10,017 bases of DNA from an uncultured bacterium (GTDB taxonomy: Bacteria > Verrucomicrobiota > Kiritimatiellia > RFP12 > UBA1067), in the NCBI GenBank assembly GCA_902773475.1, contig CACYEO010000160.1, positions 1 through 10,017 of the forward strand. Reading direction: 5' to 3'. Positions within the stretch are counted from its first letter, which is position 1. Every line of letters starts with the position of its first letter. Both the position numbers and the translations under genes were made by a program. This document shows positions 1-6,914 of this stretch, piece by piece. Under the pieces are notes generated by a model, which saw only the letters and a program-made list of their open reading frames with translations, was not told the DNA's origin and searched no databases.

Positions 1-1190
1 ATCGACGCGTACACGTTTTCTCCAGACAGACCGCCCACCGTCGCCGCCGTGCAGTCCGGGGTCGCCACGGATTCCGTCGCAACCGGGCACCGTACGGTTT
101 CACCGGCGATATATCCCGTTACAACGGCAACGTCATAGACGATAATGCGCGAGTCTTTGCCGCTCCCGCTTGCTATGGAGTGGATGATCACAGATGTGTT
201 TTCTTCCACGCCGCCGAGTTCGAGATAATAAAAAGAAGGCGAATGGCTGTCGACGAAAACGCTTCCAAGCGTATTCGTAATGTCGCCTTCAACGAGTTCC
301 ACATTCACTTCGCCCGAAGGAGAAGAATCCGCGTAGAGTCCGAGTTCGATTCTCAAATGCGCATTTTCACAGACAGGCAGTTCAGGACTTCTCAGCCAGC
401 CGCCGGCATCTTTATTGCCTACGCGCACGCATTCCGGTTCCGAATAGCGAAAACATTTTTCAATTGTCCACTGCAAGTTGTCGAATTGCTGCGGATTTGC
501 GGCGGCGGACGAACCGGTTGACGATTGAATATTTGTAAACGATTCCCGCCACAATTCTACGCCTGCGGACGCTCCTGCGATTCCGTTCGTCCACACGTCT
601 ATCCTGTAGCCGGAGGCGCCTTCAACCGCATTCCATGAAAACGTCGCGGACGTCCCCGTCCAGTCCGTCAGCGCAAGCTCCGGCGCTTCGAGTTTATAGT
701 CGATATACGTAGCCACGAGGGATTTGACCGAGGAACCGTTGCCGGTTTCTACCGAAAGCCTGCGGAAACCGTTTTCGGCCGCGATTCTGAACGTCGCGCC
801 GGTTGTCGTCCCGTAAATCTGCCCCACCGGCAGAAACGCGCCGCCGTCTTTTCCTGCGGCCTTGAGCAGCGCGAAGCCGTCCGCCCCGCCGGAAATTTCA
901 ACTTCCACTTCGGCGAGCGGCCCGGGATAGTTCGAAGAGACAAGCGCGCCGTCATTGTCGATCCATGTCGAAAAGTCCGCGGGAACGCGAATCTCCGCGC
1001 CGGACACCGGAAGCGCCGCGAAGGCGAAGAGCGCGAGCGGCGCGACAACGCATGCCGCCGGAACGCGCGGATGACGGCGGGGAAATCCGGGAACCGCGCC
1101 GCGGCATGAAACACCGGCAGATTTCCGGCCGAAAATTTTGTCCAAACGAAGAAATGCGGTAAAAGCCGCATTCAAGTAACCAAACTTCAT
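1..1190 (-). CDS. Secreted FN3-domain protein, N-terminal part (C-terminus outside window)
   Basis: An open frame with no stop runs from ATG at 1190 to the window edge (396 codons). Residues 1-44 are a long, basic n-region. A hydrophobic stretch at about 45-62 follows, with a likely signal-peptidase site after VSGA (residue 65), so the product is exported. Residues 66-165 look beta-rich and are unrecognised. Residues 169-202 are the first half of a fibronectin type III domain (SATFSWNAVEGASGYRIDVW). Residues about 209-375 look like a separate beta-sandwich or carbohydrate-binding-like domain (SFYYLEL, RIIVYDVAVVTGY). FN3-like sequence seems to resume near 380 (VGGLSGENVYA). No start codon nearer the hydrophobic stretch is plausible, and a G-rich tract (CGGGGGGA) precedes the ATG, although at short spacing. 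The exact role (adhesin, glycan-binding protein or enzyme carrier) cannot be told from this part. The frame and export are well supported; the domain names are by eye. Confidence 0.85.
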   Translation of the reverse strand, partial: MKFGYLNAAFTAFLRLDKIFGRKSAGVSCRGAVPGFPRRHPRVPAACVVAPLALFAFAALPVSGAEIRVPADFSTWIDNDGALVSSNYPGPLAEVEVEISGGADGFALLKAAGKDGGAFLPVGQIYGTTTGATFRIAAENGFRRLSVETGNGSSVKSLVATYIDYKLEAPELALTDWTGTSATFSWNAVEGASGYRIDVWTNGIAGASAGVELWRESFTNIQSSTGSSAAANPQQFDNLQWTIEKCFRYSEPECVRVGNKDAGGWLRSPELPVCENAHLRIELGLYADSSPSGEVNVELVEGDITNTLGSVFVDSHSPSFYYLELGGVEENTSVIIHSIASGSGKDSRIIVYDVAVVTGYIAGETVRCPVATESVATPDCTAATVGGLSGENVYAS

Positions 1191-1356
1191 TGTCCCCCCG
1201 GCGTTGTGTACTTTATCAGTTGTTTAATCGGCGATTGGCTGCGCCCGTTTGTTTCGACGCCAATTTTAACACACGCACGCCGCGCCCGCAAGCCGCAAGT
1301 TCATACGCGAATAAGTGTTTGGGTGTTTGGGTTGTTGAACGTTGTCCGGCGAGCGG
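1191..1356. other. Intergenic gap between clc and the FN3 gene
   Basis: This 166-base gap is AT-richer than the flanking genes. It holds the proposed minus-strand promoter and a short tandem repeat, GTGTTTGG twice at 1315-1330 followed by GTTGTTG. I see no GC hairpin followed by a T-run after the clc stop codon, so any terminator of the upstream operon is either Rho-dependent or absent. No small ORF with a convincing ribosome binding site is visible. Confidence 0.5.
1263..1291 (-). promoter_or_regulatory. Probable promoter of the secreted FN3 protein gene
   Basis: Read on the minus strand, TAAAAT (1263-1268) has a TG one base upstream (TGTTAAAAT), which is an extended -10. TTGCGG (1286-1291) lies 17 bases further upstream as a weak -35 with three of six matches. 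Transcription would start near 1256, giving a leader of about 65 bases. No riboswitch-like or terminator fold is evident in the leader. This is a motif call only. Confidence 0.45.
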
Positions 1357-2781
1357 CTAAACGGCGTGGACGGGCGAGGCGGCGCGCGAATGGACCTGCG
1401 AACGGTAGAGGCTCCAGCCGCCGGTGAACCAGAACGCCATGCAGCAAACCCACATCGTAGGCAAAAGCAGGACGTGGTTCCCGCTAAGCTCGGCGACCAT
1501 TATGACGGCGGTGACCGGAGTGCGTATCGCCGCGGCGACGAATCCCGCCATTCCTGCAAGCGCGAACGCCGCAGGGTTCATGCCCGACATGCCGGGGAAA
1601 AACGCGCCGAACGTCACGCCCGTCGCCATGCCGAGAGACGCGCCGCAGACGAGCGCCGGACCGAAAACGCCGCCCGAACCGCCCGAACCCACGGTAAACG
1701 ACGTCGCAAGCGCCTTCAAGAAGAATATCGCGAGGAACGCGCCTGCAACGGCCATCCATCCGCCCGCGGCCTCGGGCGCGCCCTGGCACGTCCCCCACTG
1801 GAACGCGCGCCTGACTATGCCGTAGCCGTTGCCCAGGACGTCCGGGAAGACGAAACCCGCGATGCCGGTAAGAAGCCCGCCCGCCGCGACCTTCCGCCAC
1901 GGCGGCGCCTGTATGCGCCCGAACGCGTGCTCGACGGTGCGGAATATGTGTATGTAGAATTTCGCCCCCGTAGCGACGACAAACGCGAGCGCAATGTACG
2001 GCAGAAGCATCATGCCGTTCGTAAAGTGTATCTCCGGCATGGGAAACACGGGATCCCATCCGAAGAAAAGCGCAAATACGGTGTAGGCGAGCGCAGATGC
2101 CGTGAACGACGGCATGAGGACTTCGTATTCGAGATCCGGCCCGGAATAGAATATCTCAGCGCCGAAGAGCGCCCCCGCGAGCGGCGCCCTGAACAGCGCG
2201 CCTATTCCGGCGGAAAGCCCCACCGCCATCAGAAGGCGGCGGGTGCGGACGTCGCGCGGGCGCAGAATGCGCGCGACGGACGACCCGCACGCCGCGCCTA
2301 TCAAAGTCATGGGGCCTTCATATCCGGCGCTTCCGCCGGAACCCACGACAAGCGCGGACGCGACGGCCTTGACCGGAATCACCTTGGCGGAGAAACGCCC
2401 CTTCAGGTGATGGTACACATACACGGCGCTGTCCGTTCCGCGCGCATGAGTGAAAGGCGAAAACCATTTGATCAGAAGCGCGCCCGCGACGGCTCCCGCC
2501 GCCGGAAGCACGACGAGCAGAAGCCTGCGCGGATCGCTCCAGTAGTCAGGCGAGGCGATCCGCCGCGTCCATTCCCCCGCGGCCACGGCGTATTCATGCC
2601 GGCAGACGCCGTGCAGGAGCGCGCCGCCGAAAAACCGTATGAGATATTCGAACCCGACGGCGGCGAATCCGGTGGCGGTTCCGACGACTGCGGCAAGCGC
2701 GATGTCCATTCCGGTCTTTCTGGACATTCCGCTTCCGGCGGCCCAGAAGCGCCATATCCGGGACAGCATCCTGCGCGGCAT
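1357..2781 (-). CDS. CLC-family voltage-gated chloride channel or Cl-/H+ antiporter
   Basis: This is a polytopic inner-membrane chloride transport protein, 474 residues from ATG at 2781. Counted from the in-frame TTG at 2790, visible CLC signatures are GTD at 118-120 in place of the GSGIP filter motif, GSGGSAGYEGP with the gating glutamate at 158, GSGGSGGVFGP ending at 378, and a C-terminal SLYRSQV whose Tyr462 matches the anion-coordinating tyrosine. In the helix equivalent to the one holding E. coli ClC Glu203 (LAGALFGAEIF), the aligned position is Ile213. Proton coupling is therefore doubtful and the protein may be a channel. The C-terminus stops soon after the tyrosine, so there are no CBS domains. 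ATG 2781 is preferred because GGAAGGGA lies 9 bases upstream; it abuts the TTG directly. It is the last gene of the operon, 5 bases after der. The family call is very secure; the transport mode is not. Confidence 0.95.
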   Translation of the reverse strand: MPRRMLSRIWRFWAAGSGMSRKTGMDIALAAVVGTATGFAAVGFEYLIRFFGGALLHGVCRHEYAVAAGEWTRRIASPDYWSDPRRLLLVVLPAAGAVAGALLIKWFSPFTHARGTDSAVYVYHHLKGRFSAKVIPVKAVASALVVGSGGSAGYEGPMTLIGAACGSSVARILRPRDVRTRRLLMAVGLSAGIGALFRAPLAGALFGAEIFYSGPDLEYEVLMPSFTASALAYTVFALFFGWDPVFPMPEIHFTNGMMLLPYIALAFVVATGAKFYIHIFRTVEHAFGRIQAPPWRKVAAGGLLTGIAGFVFPDVLGNGYGIVRRAFQWGTCQGAPEAAGGWMAVAGAFLAIFFLKALATSFTVGSGGSGGVFGPALVCGASLGMATGVTFGAFFPGMSGMNPAAFALAGMAGFVAAAIRTPVTAVIMVAELSGNHVLLLPTMWVCCMAFWFTGGWSLYRSQVHSRAASPVHAV

Positions 2782-2786
2782 CCGAG

Positions 2787-4226
2787 TCAATCCCTTCCGG
2801 CGCCGGCATCAGGCGCCGGCGCTTTCGCGCCGCGCGGGCGCTCTTTGAGAAATATCGCGAGAGGCGCGCCCTCGAGACCGAAGCGCGCGCGTATGGCGCG
2901 CTCGAGATACGCGAGGTACTGCGGAACGGCGAGTTTCGCATCGTTCACGAAAAGCCTTATGCGCTGCGGCGACGTCCCGACCTGCAGGCCGTAGAAGATT
3001 TTGAGACGCTTGCCGTTTTTCTGCGGGCACTGCGTCTTGCGCGCGGCTTCGACAATCGTCCTGTTGAGAACGCCCGTGGGCAGGCGCATCGCGGCCGATC
3101 CGGCGGCGCGGTCTATCGCGTCCACCGTGCGGCGGATATTGTATCCGTTTTTCGCGGAGCAGAAGACGACGGGCGCGAACGAAAGGAACGGCATCATCTT
3201 GCGGAACGCGTCGAGGGCGTCTTCCTCCTTCATTCCCTTTGCGGCCGCGAGATCCCACTTCGTGACGAGGACGACGCAGCTCTTGTCGTTTTCAAGCATC
3301 ATCCCGGCGATCCGCTTGTCCTGGAAGCACGGGCCCTGCATGGCGTCTATCACAAGCACGCAGACGTCGGCCCCGGCGAGAGCTTTCTCGCTGCGGAAGT
3401 TGGAGAACGCCTCGATGCTGGAAGTCGACGCCTTCGCGCGCGGTTTCATGCCCGCCGTGTCCACAAGCATGTAATGGCGCGCGTCCGGACCTTCGCCGAT
3501 CGTGAAAGGTATGTCCACGGAATCGCGCGTGGTTCCCGCGATGTCCGACACTATCACGCGCGGCGCATTCAAGAGCCTGTTGATGAAAGACGATTTTCCG
3601 GCGTTGGGACGGCCGACCACCGCAACGCGAAGCGGATTGTCCGCAGTCTCGTTGTCCGTTTCGGGAAGGAGCCTGCAGATCGCGGCGGCGAGCGCGGAAA
3701 CTCCGCGGTTGTGCTCCGCCGACACGGGAAACACCTTGGCGCCGAAACCTTCGAATTCCGCCGCGAGCGCGTCGTCCGGCGGGTTGTCGCACTTGTTGGC
3801 GGCCACGATGAACGGAACGCCGCTTTTGCGCACGAGCGAAAAGACTTCTTCGTCGAGCGGCGCCGGGCCCGTGCGCGCGTCCGTGACAAACACGCAGACC
3901 GCGGCGTCGGAAAGGCCCAGCTCAGCCTGCGCGCGCGCCTCTGCCGCGAGCGGATCGCCCGAGGCCGAACCGCGCGCGGAGCCGAACGATATGCCGCCGG
4001 TGTCGACAAGCATCATGCGCCGCCCGCGCAGCGTTATCTCGCGCGTGACGCGGTCGCGCGTGACGCCCGGCTGGTCGAACACGATCGCCGCGCGTTCGCC
4101 GGCGAGCTTGTTGAAAAGCGCGGATTTGCCCACGTTGGGGCGGCCCACGATCACAGCCACCGCGCCGCGTTCCGCAAGCGGGACGGGCGCTCCGCGCGAA
4201 GCGGTGTTTTCGTCTTGAAGCGCCAT
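2787..4226 (-). CDS. der: Ribosome biogenesis GTPase Der (EngA)
   Basis: Der is an essential tandem-GTPase assembly factor of the 50S ribosomal subunit. From ATG 4226 the protein is 479 residues, within the family range. GTPase domain 1 shows the P-loop GRPNVGKS (28-35), PGVTRDR switch I, DTGG (75-78) and NKCD (144-147). Domain 2 shows GRPNAGKS (205-212), AGTTRDS, DTAG (256-259) and TKWD (322-325). The C-terminal stretch from about 360 (VLNRTIVEAARKTQCP, KIFYGLQVGTSPQRIRLFVND) is the KH-like domain that binds rRNA. An in-frame TTG at 4259 would extend it by 11 residues into the preceding gene. ATG 4226 sits 1 base after the CorA stop (TGA-C-ATG) and gives the normal N-terminus. Only a weak Shine-Dalgarno is seen, so termination-reinitiation coupling to the upstream gene is likely. 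All GTP-binding motifs are intact. Confidence 0.97.
   Translation of the reverse strand: MALQDENTASRGAPVPLAERGAVAVIVGRPNVGKSALFNKLAGERAAIVFDQPGVTRDRVTREITLRGRRMMLVDTGGISFGSARGSASGDPLAAEARAQAELGLSDAAVCVFVTDARTGPAPLDEEVFSLVRKSGVPFIVAANKCDNPPDDALAAEFEGFGAKVFPVSAEHNRGVSALAAAICRLLPETDNETADNPLRVAVVGRPNAGKSSFINRLLNAPRVIVSDIAGTTRDSVDIPFTIGEGPDARHYMLVDTAGMKPRAKASTSSIEAFSNFRSEKALAGADVCVLVIDAMQGPCFQDKRIAGMMLENDKSCVVLVTKWDLAAAKGMKEEDALDAFRKMMPFLSFAPVVFCSAKNGYNIRRTVDAIDRAAGSAAMRLPTGVLNRTIVEAARKTQCPQKNGKRLKIFYGLQVGTSPQRIRLFVNDAKLAVPQYLAYLERAIRARFGLEGAPLAIFLKERPRGAKAPAPDAGAGRD
2791..2822 (-). promoter_or_regulatory. clc ribosome binding site preceded by GC-rich hairpin
   Basis: Minus-strand GGAAGGGA (2791-2798) lies 9 bases before ATG 2781 and decides that start over the TTG at 2790. 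One base upstream is a perfect 8-bp inverted repeat, GCGCCGGC / GCCGGCGC (2815-2822 and 2800-2807), with a 7-base loop, inside the last codons of der. It could modulate clc translation or protect the transcript end. In DNA this GC-rich it could also be chance. The ribosome binding site is fairly sure and the hairpin role is speculative. Confidence 0.4.
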
Positions 4227-4227
4227 G

Positions 4228-5175
4228 TCAGAACACCCGTTTCTTGGAAAGGACGGCAAGCACGCCGACTATGACTGCGGTTATCGCCGCCGAAAAGCCG
4301 ACTATCGCCGCGAACGCCCAGCGCGATCCCGCGAACGGCAGCTGCACGTTCATGCCGTACAGCGAGGCGATGAACGTGGGCGCGGCGAGGAGAATCGTGA
4401 ACACCGTAAGGTATTTCATCACGTTGTTCAGGTTGTTGTTGATGAGCGACGCGAAAGTGTCGAGCGTGCCGTTGAGGATGTTCGAGCGCACGCTTGCCGT
4501 TTCGTACGCCTGCTGGAATTCGACCTCGGAGTCTTCAAGCGTGTCGCGGTCGTCTTCGGACATGGAAAGGAAGCGGGCTTTTTCGATGCGCCCCAGCACG
4601 AGCGTGTCGGCCTTGAGCGACGTGGTGAAGTACACGAACGACTTTTCCACGGCGAGGAGCTTGAGGAGCGCGTCGTTGGAAATCGACTTGTGCAGTTCAG
4701 TCTCGATCGCGTTTATGCGCTGCTGGATGTCGTTGAGGTAGCGCAGGAAGAGCACCGCCGCCTGCCACAGAAGACGGAACGCGAAGCGGTAGCGCTCCCT
4801 GGGCGCGCAGACGCGGCGTATCTGCTCGAGAAACGCCGTCGTGACCGGCGTGGTGCGCGAACAGATCGTCGCGACGGAATTCCCCCACAGGATTATGCCC
4901 AGAGGTATCGTCCCGTATGGCGCGGCGTCGCGCGGATCCTCGACGAGATACGGCACGTGGATGATTATCAGGTACGTATCGTTGTCTTCCCAGTCGAAAC
5001 GCGGCCGTTCGTCTTTGTCGAGCGGGTCGGTGAGGAAGTCCTGCGGGATGCCGGTGGCGTTCTGGACCCGCTCGAGTTCGCCCGTCGTGGGGCTTGATAT
5101 GTTGACCCAGCAGGAATCCGTTATTTCGGAAGATTCCTTGAGGGCGTTGTTTTCCCATGTGTATACGGATATCAT
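4228..5175 (-). CDS. CorA-family magnesium/divalent cation transporter
   Basis: The protein has 315 residues. It starts with a soluble mixed alpha/beta domain (about 1-140) and a long helical stalk (about 140-255, charged and heptad-like). Two C-terminal membrane helices follow (about 256-273 and 287-310), with the signature YGMN (273-276) at the end of the first. This is the CorA/MIT plan of a homopentameric channel with a cytoplasmic funnel. The loop after GMN reads VQLPFAGSRWAF and lacks the acidic MPEL of classical CorA, as in the CorA-like branch whose substrate is less certain (Mg2+, Co2+, Ni2+ or efflux). The start ATG at 5175 overlaps the pyrD stop as ATGA, and GGAG lies 8 bases upstream (5184-5187). 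The frame stays open far upstream inside pyrD without a better start. The family is secure; the substrate is inferred. Confidence 0.93.
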   Translation of the reverse strand: MISVYTWENNALKESSEITDSCWVNISSPTTGELERVQNATGIPQDFLTDPLDKDERPRFDWEDNDTYLIIIHVPYLVEDPRDAAPYGTIPLGIILWGNSVATICSRTTPVTTAFLEQIRRVCAPRERYRFAFRLLWQAAVLFLRYLNDIQQRINAIETELHKSISNDALLKLLAVEKSFVYFTTSLKADTLVLGRIEKARFLSMSEDDRDTLEDSEVEFQQAYETASVRSNILNGTLDTFASLINNNLNNVMKYLTVFTILLAAPTFIASLYGMNVQLPFAGSRWAFAAIVGFSAAITAVIVGVLAVLSKKRVF

Positions 5176-6092
5176 GGCGCCGTCTCCAGTAGCGCTCCCG
5201 TCAATTCGCGCGCGGCGGAAAAGCCGTGGCGCCCGCAATAGCGGTCGATGCCGTCCGCGATGCGGACTGCGGTGGATGGATCTGTGAAAGTCGCCGTGCC
5301 GACGGCGACGGCCGTCGCCCCCGCGAGCATGAACTCTATCGCGTCCTCCGGACCGTACACGCCGCCCATCGCAAGGATCGGCAGCTTTCCGGCGCGGTAC
5401 GCGTCGTAGACGATTTTTACGGCGGCGGGATGCACGCACCGCCCCGAAAGCCCGCCGGTCCGGTTGGCGAGGACCGGGCGGCGCTTCTCGATGTCGATGG
5501 CCATCGCGGGTATCGTGTTTATGAGCGAAACCGCGTCCGCGCCTTCGTCTTCAAGCGCGTGGATGTAGGGCGCTATGTCCGGCACGTTTGGCGCGAGTTT
5601 CACTATGAGCGGCTTTTTCACGGCCGCGCGCACCGCGCGCACGGTTTCCGCAAGGATCCGCGGCGACGATCCGAAAGTGTGGCCGCCTTCCTTCACGTTC
5701 GGGCAGGACACGTTGACCTCTATCGCCGAAACGCCGGCGGCCGCGTCGAGGACCGCCGCGGCCTGCGCGTATTCCTCCACGGATGCGCCCCACACGTTCG
5801 CAATCACCGGAACGTCCAGAGCGCGCAGCTGCGGAAGGGTCCATTTCACGAAATGCTCCGCGCCCGGCCCCTGCAGCCCGATCGCGTTCAGCAGCCCGCC
5901 GGGGACTTCGCAGTGGCGCGGCATCGGATTGCCCGGCCACGGAACCATTCTCACGCCCTTCGCCGTTATCGCGCCGATGCGGGAATAATCGACCATCTCC
6001 GCATACTCGCGCCCGTAGCCGAAAGTGCCGCTCGCCGTCGCTACGGGAGTGCGCATTTCGAGACCGCCAAGATCCACTGTCATGTCTGTCAC
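5172..6092 (-). CDS. pyrD: Dihydroorotate dehydrogenase B, catalytic subunit PyrD
   Basis: This is the FMN-containing subunit that oxidises dihydroorotate to orotate in UMP synthesis, in the cytoplasm, as a heterotetramer with PyrK. The 306-residue TIM barrel shows the flavin/substrate segment TAKGV (Lys45), NAIGLQGPG (69-77), VNVSCPNVKEGG with catalytic Cys130 (class 1 enzymes use Cys where class 2 uses Ser), IVKLAPN (Lys165) and NRTGGLSG (210-217). The neighbouring pyrK makes it class 1B, with NAD+ as final acceptor. The GTG at 6092 is chosen as start because AGGAGG (6101-6106) lies 8 bases upstream; the in-frame ATG at 6083 would be 17 bases away. The 3' end overlaps the CorA-like gene by 4 bases. 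Full length, with no missing residues seen. Confidence 0.97.
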   Translation of the reverse strand: MTDMTVDLGGLEMRTPVATASGTFGYGREYAEMVDYSRIGAITAKGVRMVPWPGNPMPRHCEVPGGLLNAIGLQGPGAEHFVKWTLPQLRALDVPVIANVWGASVEEYAQAAAVLDAAAGVSAIEVNVSCPNVKEGGHTFGSSPRILAETVRAVRAAVKKPLIVKLAPNVPDIAPYIHALEDEGADAVSLINTIPAMAIDIEKRRPVLANRTGGLSGRCVHPAAVKIVYDAYRAGKLPILAMGGVYGPEDAIEFMLAGATAVAVGTATFTDPSTAVRIADGIDRYCGRHGFSAARELTGALLETAP

Positions 6093-6100
6093 GGCTTGTT

Positions 6101-6106
6101 CCTCCT
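6101..6106 (-). promoter_or_regulatory. pyrD ribosome binding site, supports GTG start
   Basis: A perfect AGGAGG sits in the 18-base gap between pyrK and pyrD, 8 bases before GTG 6092. It is the strongest Shine-Dalgarno in the window. It fixes the unusual GTG start rather than the ATG three codons later. Confidence 0.8.
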
Positions 6107-6110
6107 GCGG

Positions 6111-6914
6111 TCAGTCCCAGACGAGTTCCGCGGCCTTGAACACCGGCCCGTTGATGCAGCAGCGCGAATTGACGGTTCCGCCGGAAGCGTCGCGCGTCTT
6201 CTGTATGCAGGCGAAACACGCGCCGACGCCGCAAACCATGTGGCGGTCTGTCGATATCCAGCCCGGGACGCCCAGTTCGAGCGCACGTTCCGTGACAGCC
6301 TTCAAAAGCCCGTCCGGCCCGCACGCGTAGAGTTCGAACGGACGCCCCGCCGCGCGGAACTCCTTCAGCGCGGCGTCGAGCGGCCCGGTGACGAATCCCT
6401 TCGCGCCGCGCGAGCCGTCCTCCGTGGCGAGGATGCAGCGCGCGCCCGCCGCCTCGAAATCCTCGACCGCGAGAAGATCCGCCGCCGTGCGCCCGCCGGC
6501 GAAGACCACGGGACGCTGCGCGGAGCCGGAGCGCGCGAGATCGCGCGCGAGGAAATGGAGCGGAGCCACGCCGTATCCGCCGCCCACGAGAATGGCCGTC
6601 GCGCCCGCCGCGGGCGCGGGGAATCCGCGTCCGAGAGGGCCCAGCACGGAAACCTCCGCGCCGGGGGGCGTCTGCGCGAACGCTTCCGTTCCGCGCCCGA
6701 CGACCTTGTAAAGTATTTCGATTTTCCCGCCGTGCGCGTCGAACACGGAAAACGGTCTTCTCAGATCCGTATCCGCAAGCGCCGGCACGCGCACGTGCAC
6801 AAACTGCCCGGGGCGCGTCTCCGGCGCGATCGCCGGAGCCTCAAGCACGATGCGCTTGTATCCGGCGCCGGCGTCGACATGCGACGCCACGCGGCATGTT
6901 TCGTCATGTTTCAT
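6111..6914 (-). CDS. pyrK: Dihydroorotate dehydrogenase B, electron-transfer subunit PyrK
   Basis: This iron-sulfur flavoprotein of the ferredoxin-NADP reductase type carries electrons from PyrD FMN through a [2Fe-2S] cluster and FAD to NAD+. It has 267 residues, close to the family length. The FAD-binding beta-barrel holds RRPFSVF (52-58) and the NAD-binding lobe has GGGYGVAPL (111-119) and YACGPDGLL (196-204). The cluster-binding cysteines near the C-terminus are C228, C233 and C236 plus one of the adjacent pair C252/C253; C253 fits the usual Cys-x-x-Gly-Pro-Val-Phe spacing. The ATG at 6914 overlaps the kinase stop as ATGA, with GGAGG (6922-6926) 7 bases upstream. It lies 18 bases before pyrD, the standard pair order for a class 1B enzyme. 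The extra cysteine next to the ligand is a minor oddity. Confidence 0.97.
   Translation of the reverse strand: MKHDETCRVASHVDAGAGYKRIVLEAPAIAPETRPGQFVHVRVPALADTDLRRPFSVFDAHGGKIEILYKVVGRGTEAFAQTPPGAEVSVLGPLGRGFPAPAAGATAILVGGGYGVAPLHFLARDLARSGSAQRPVVFAGGRTAADLLAVEDFEAAGARCILATEDGSRGAKGFVTGPLDAALKEFRAAGRPFELYACGPDGLLKAVTERALELGVPGWISTDRHMVCGVGACFACIQKTRDASGGTVNSRCCINGPVFKAAELVWD

Noticed and set aside
1300..1356. Rho-independent terminator after clc
   Set aside because: No GC stem followed by a T-run is found on the minus strand. The tandem GTGTTTGG repeat is short and not self-complementary.
1342..2994. Long plus-strand open frame opposite clc and the end of der (550 codons)
   Set aside because: Its translation is Arg/Ala/Gly-rich with no recognisable motifs, while the minus strand encodes complete CLC and Der motifs. 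It is an antisense shadow produced by high GC at codon position three.
5172..5200. Mg2+ riboswitch before the CorA-like gene
   Set aside because: The gene overlaps pyrD by 4 bases and there is no untranslated leader to hold one.
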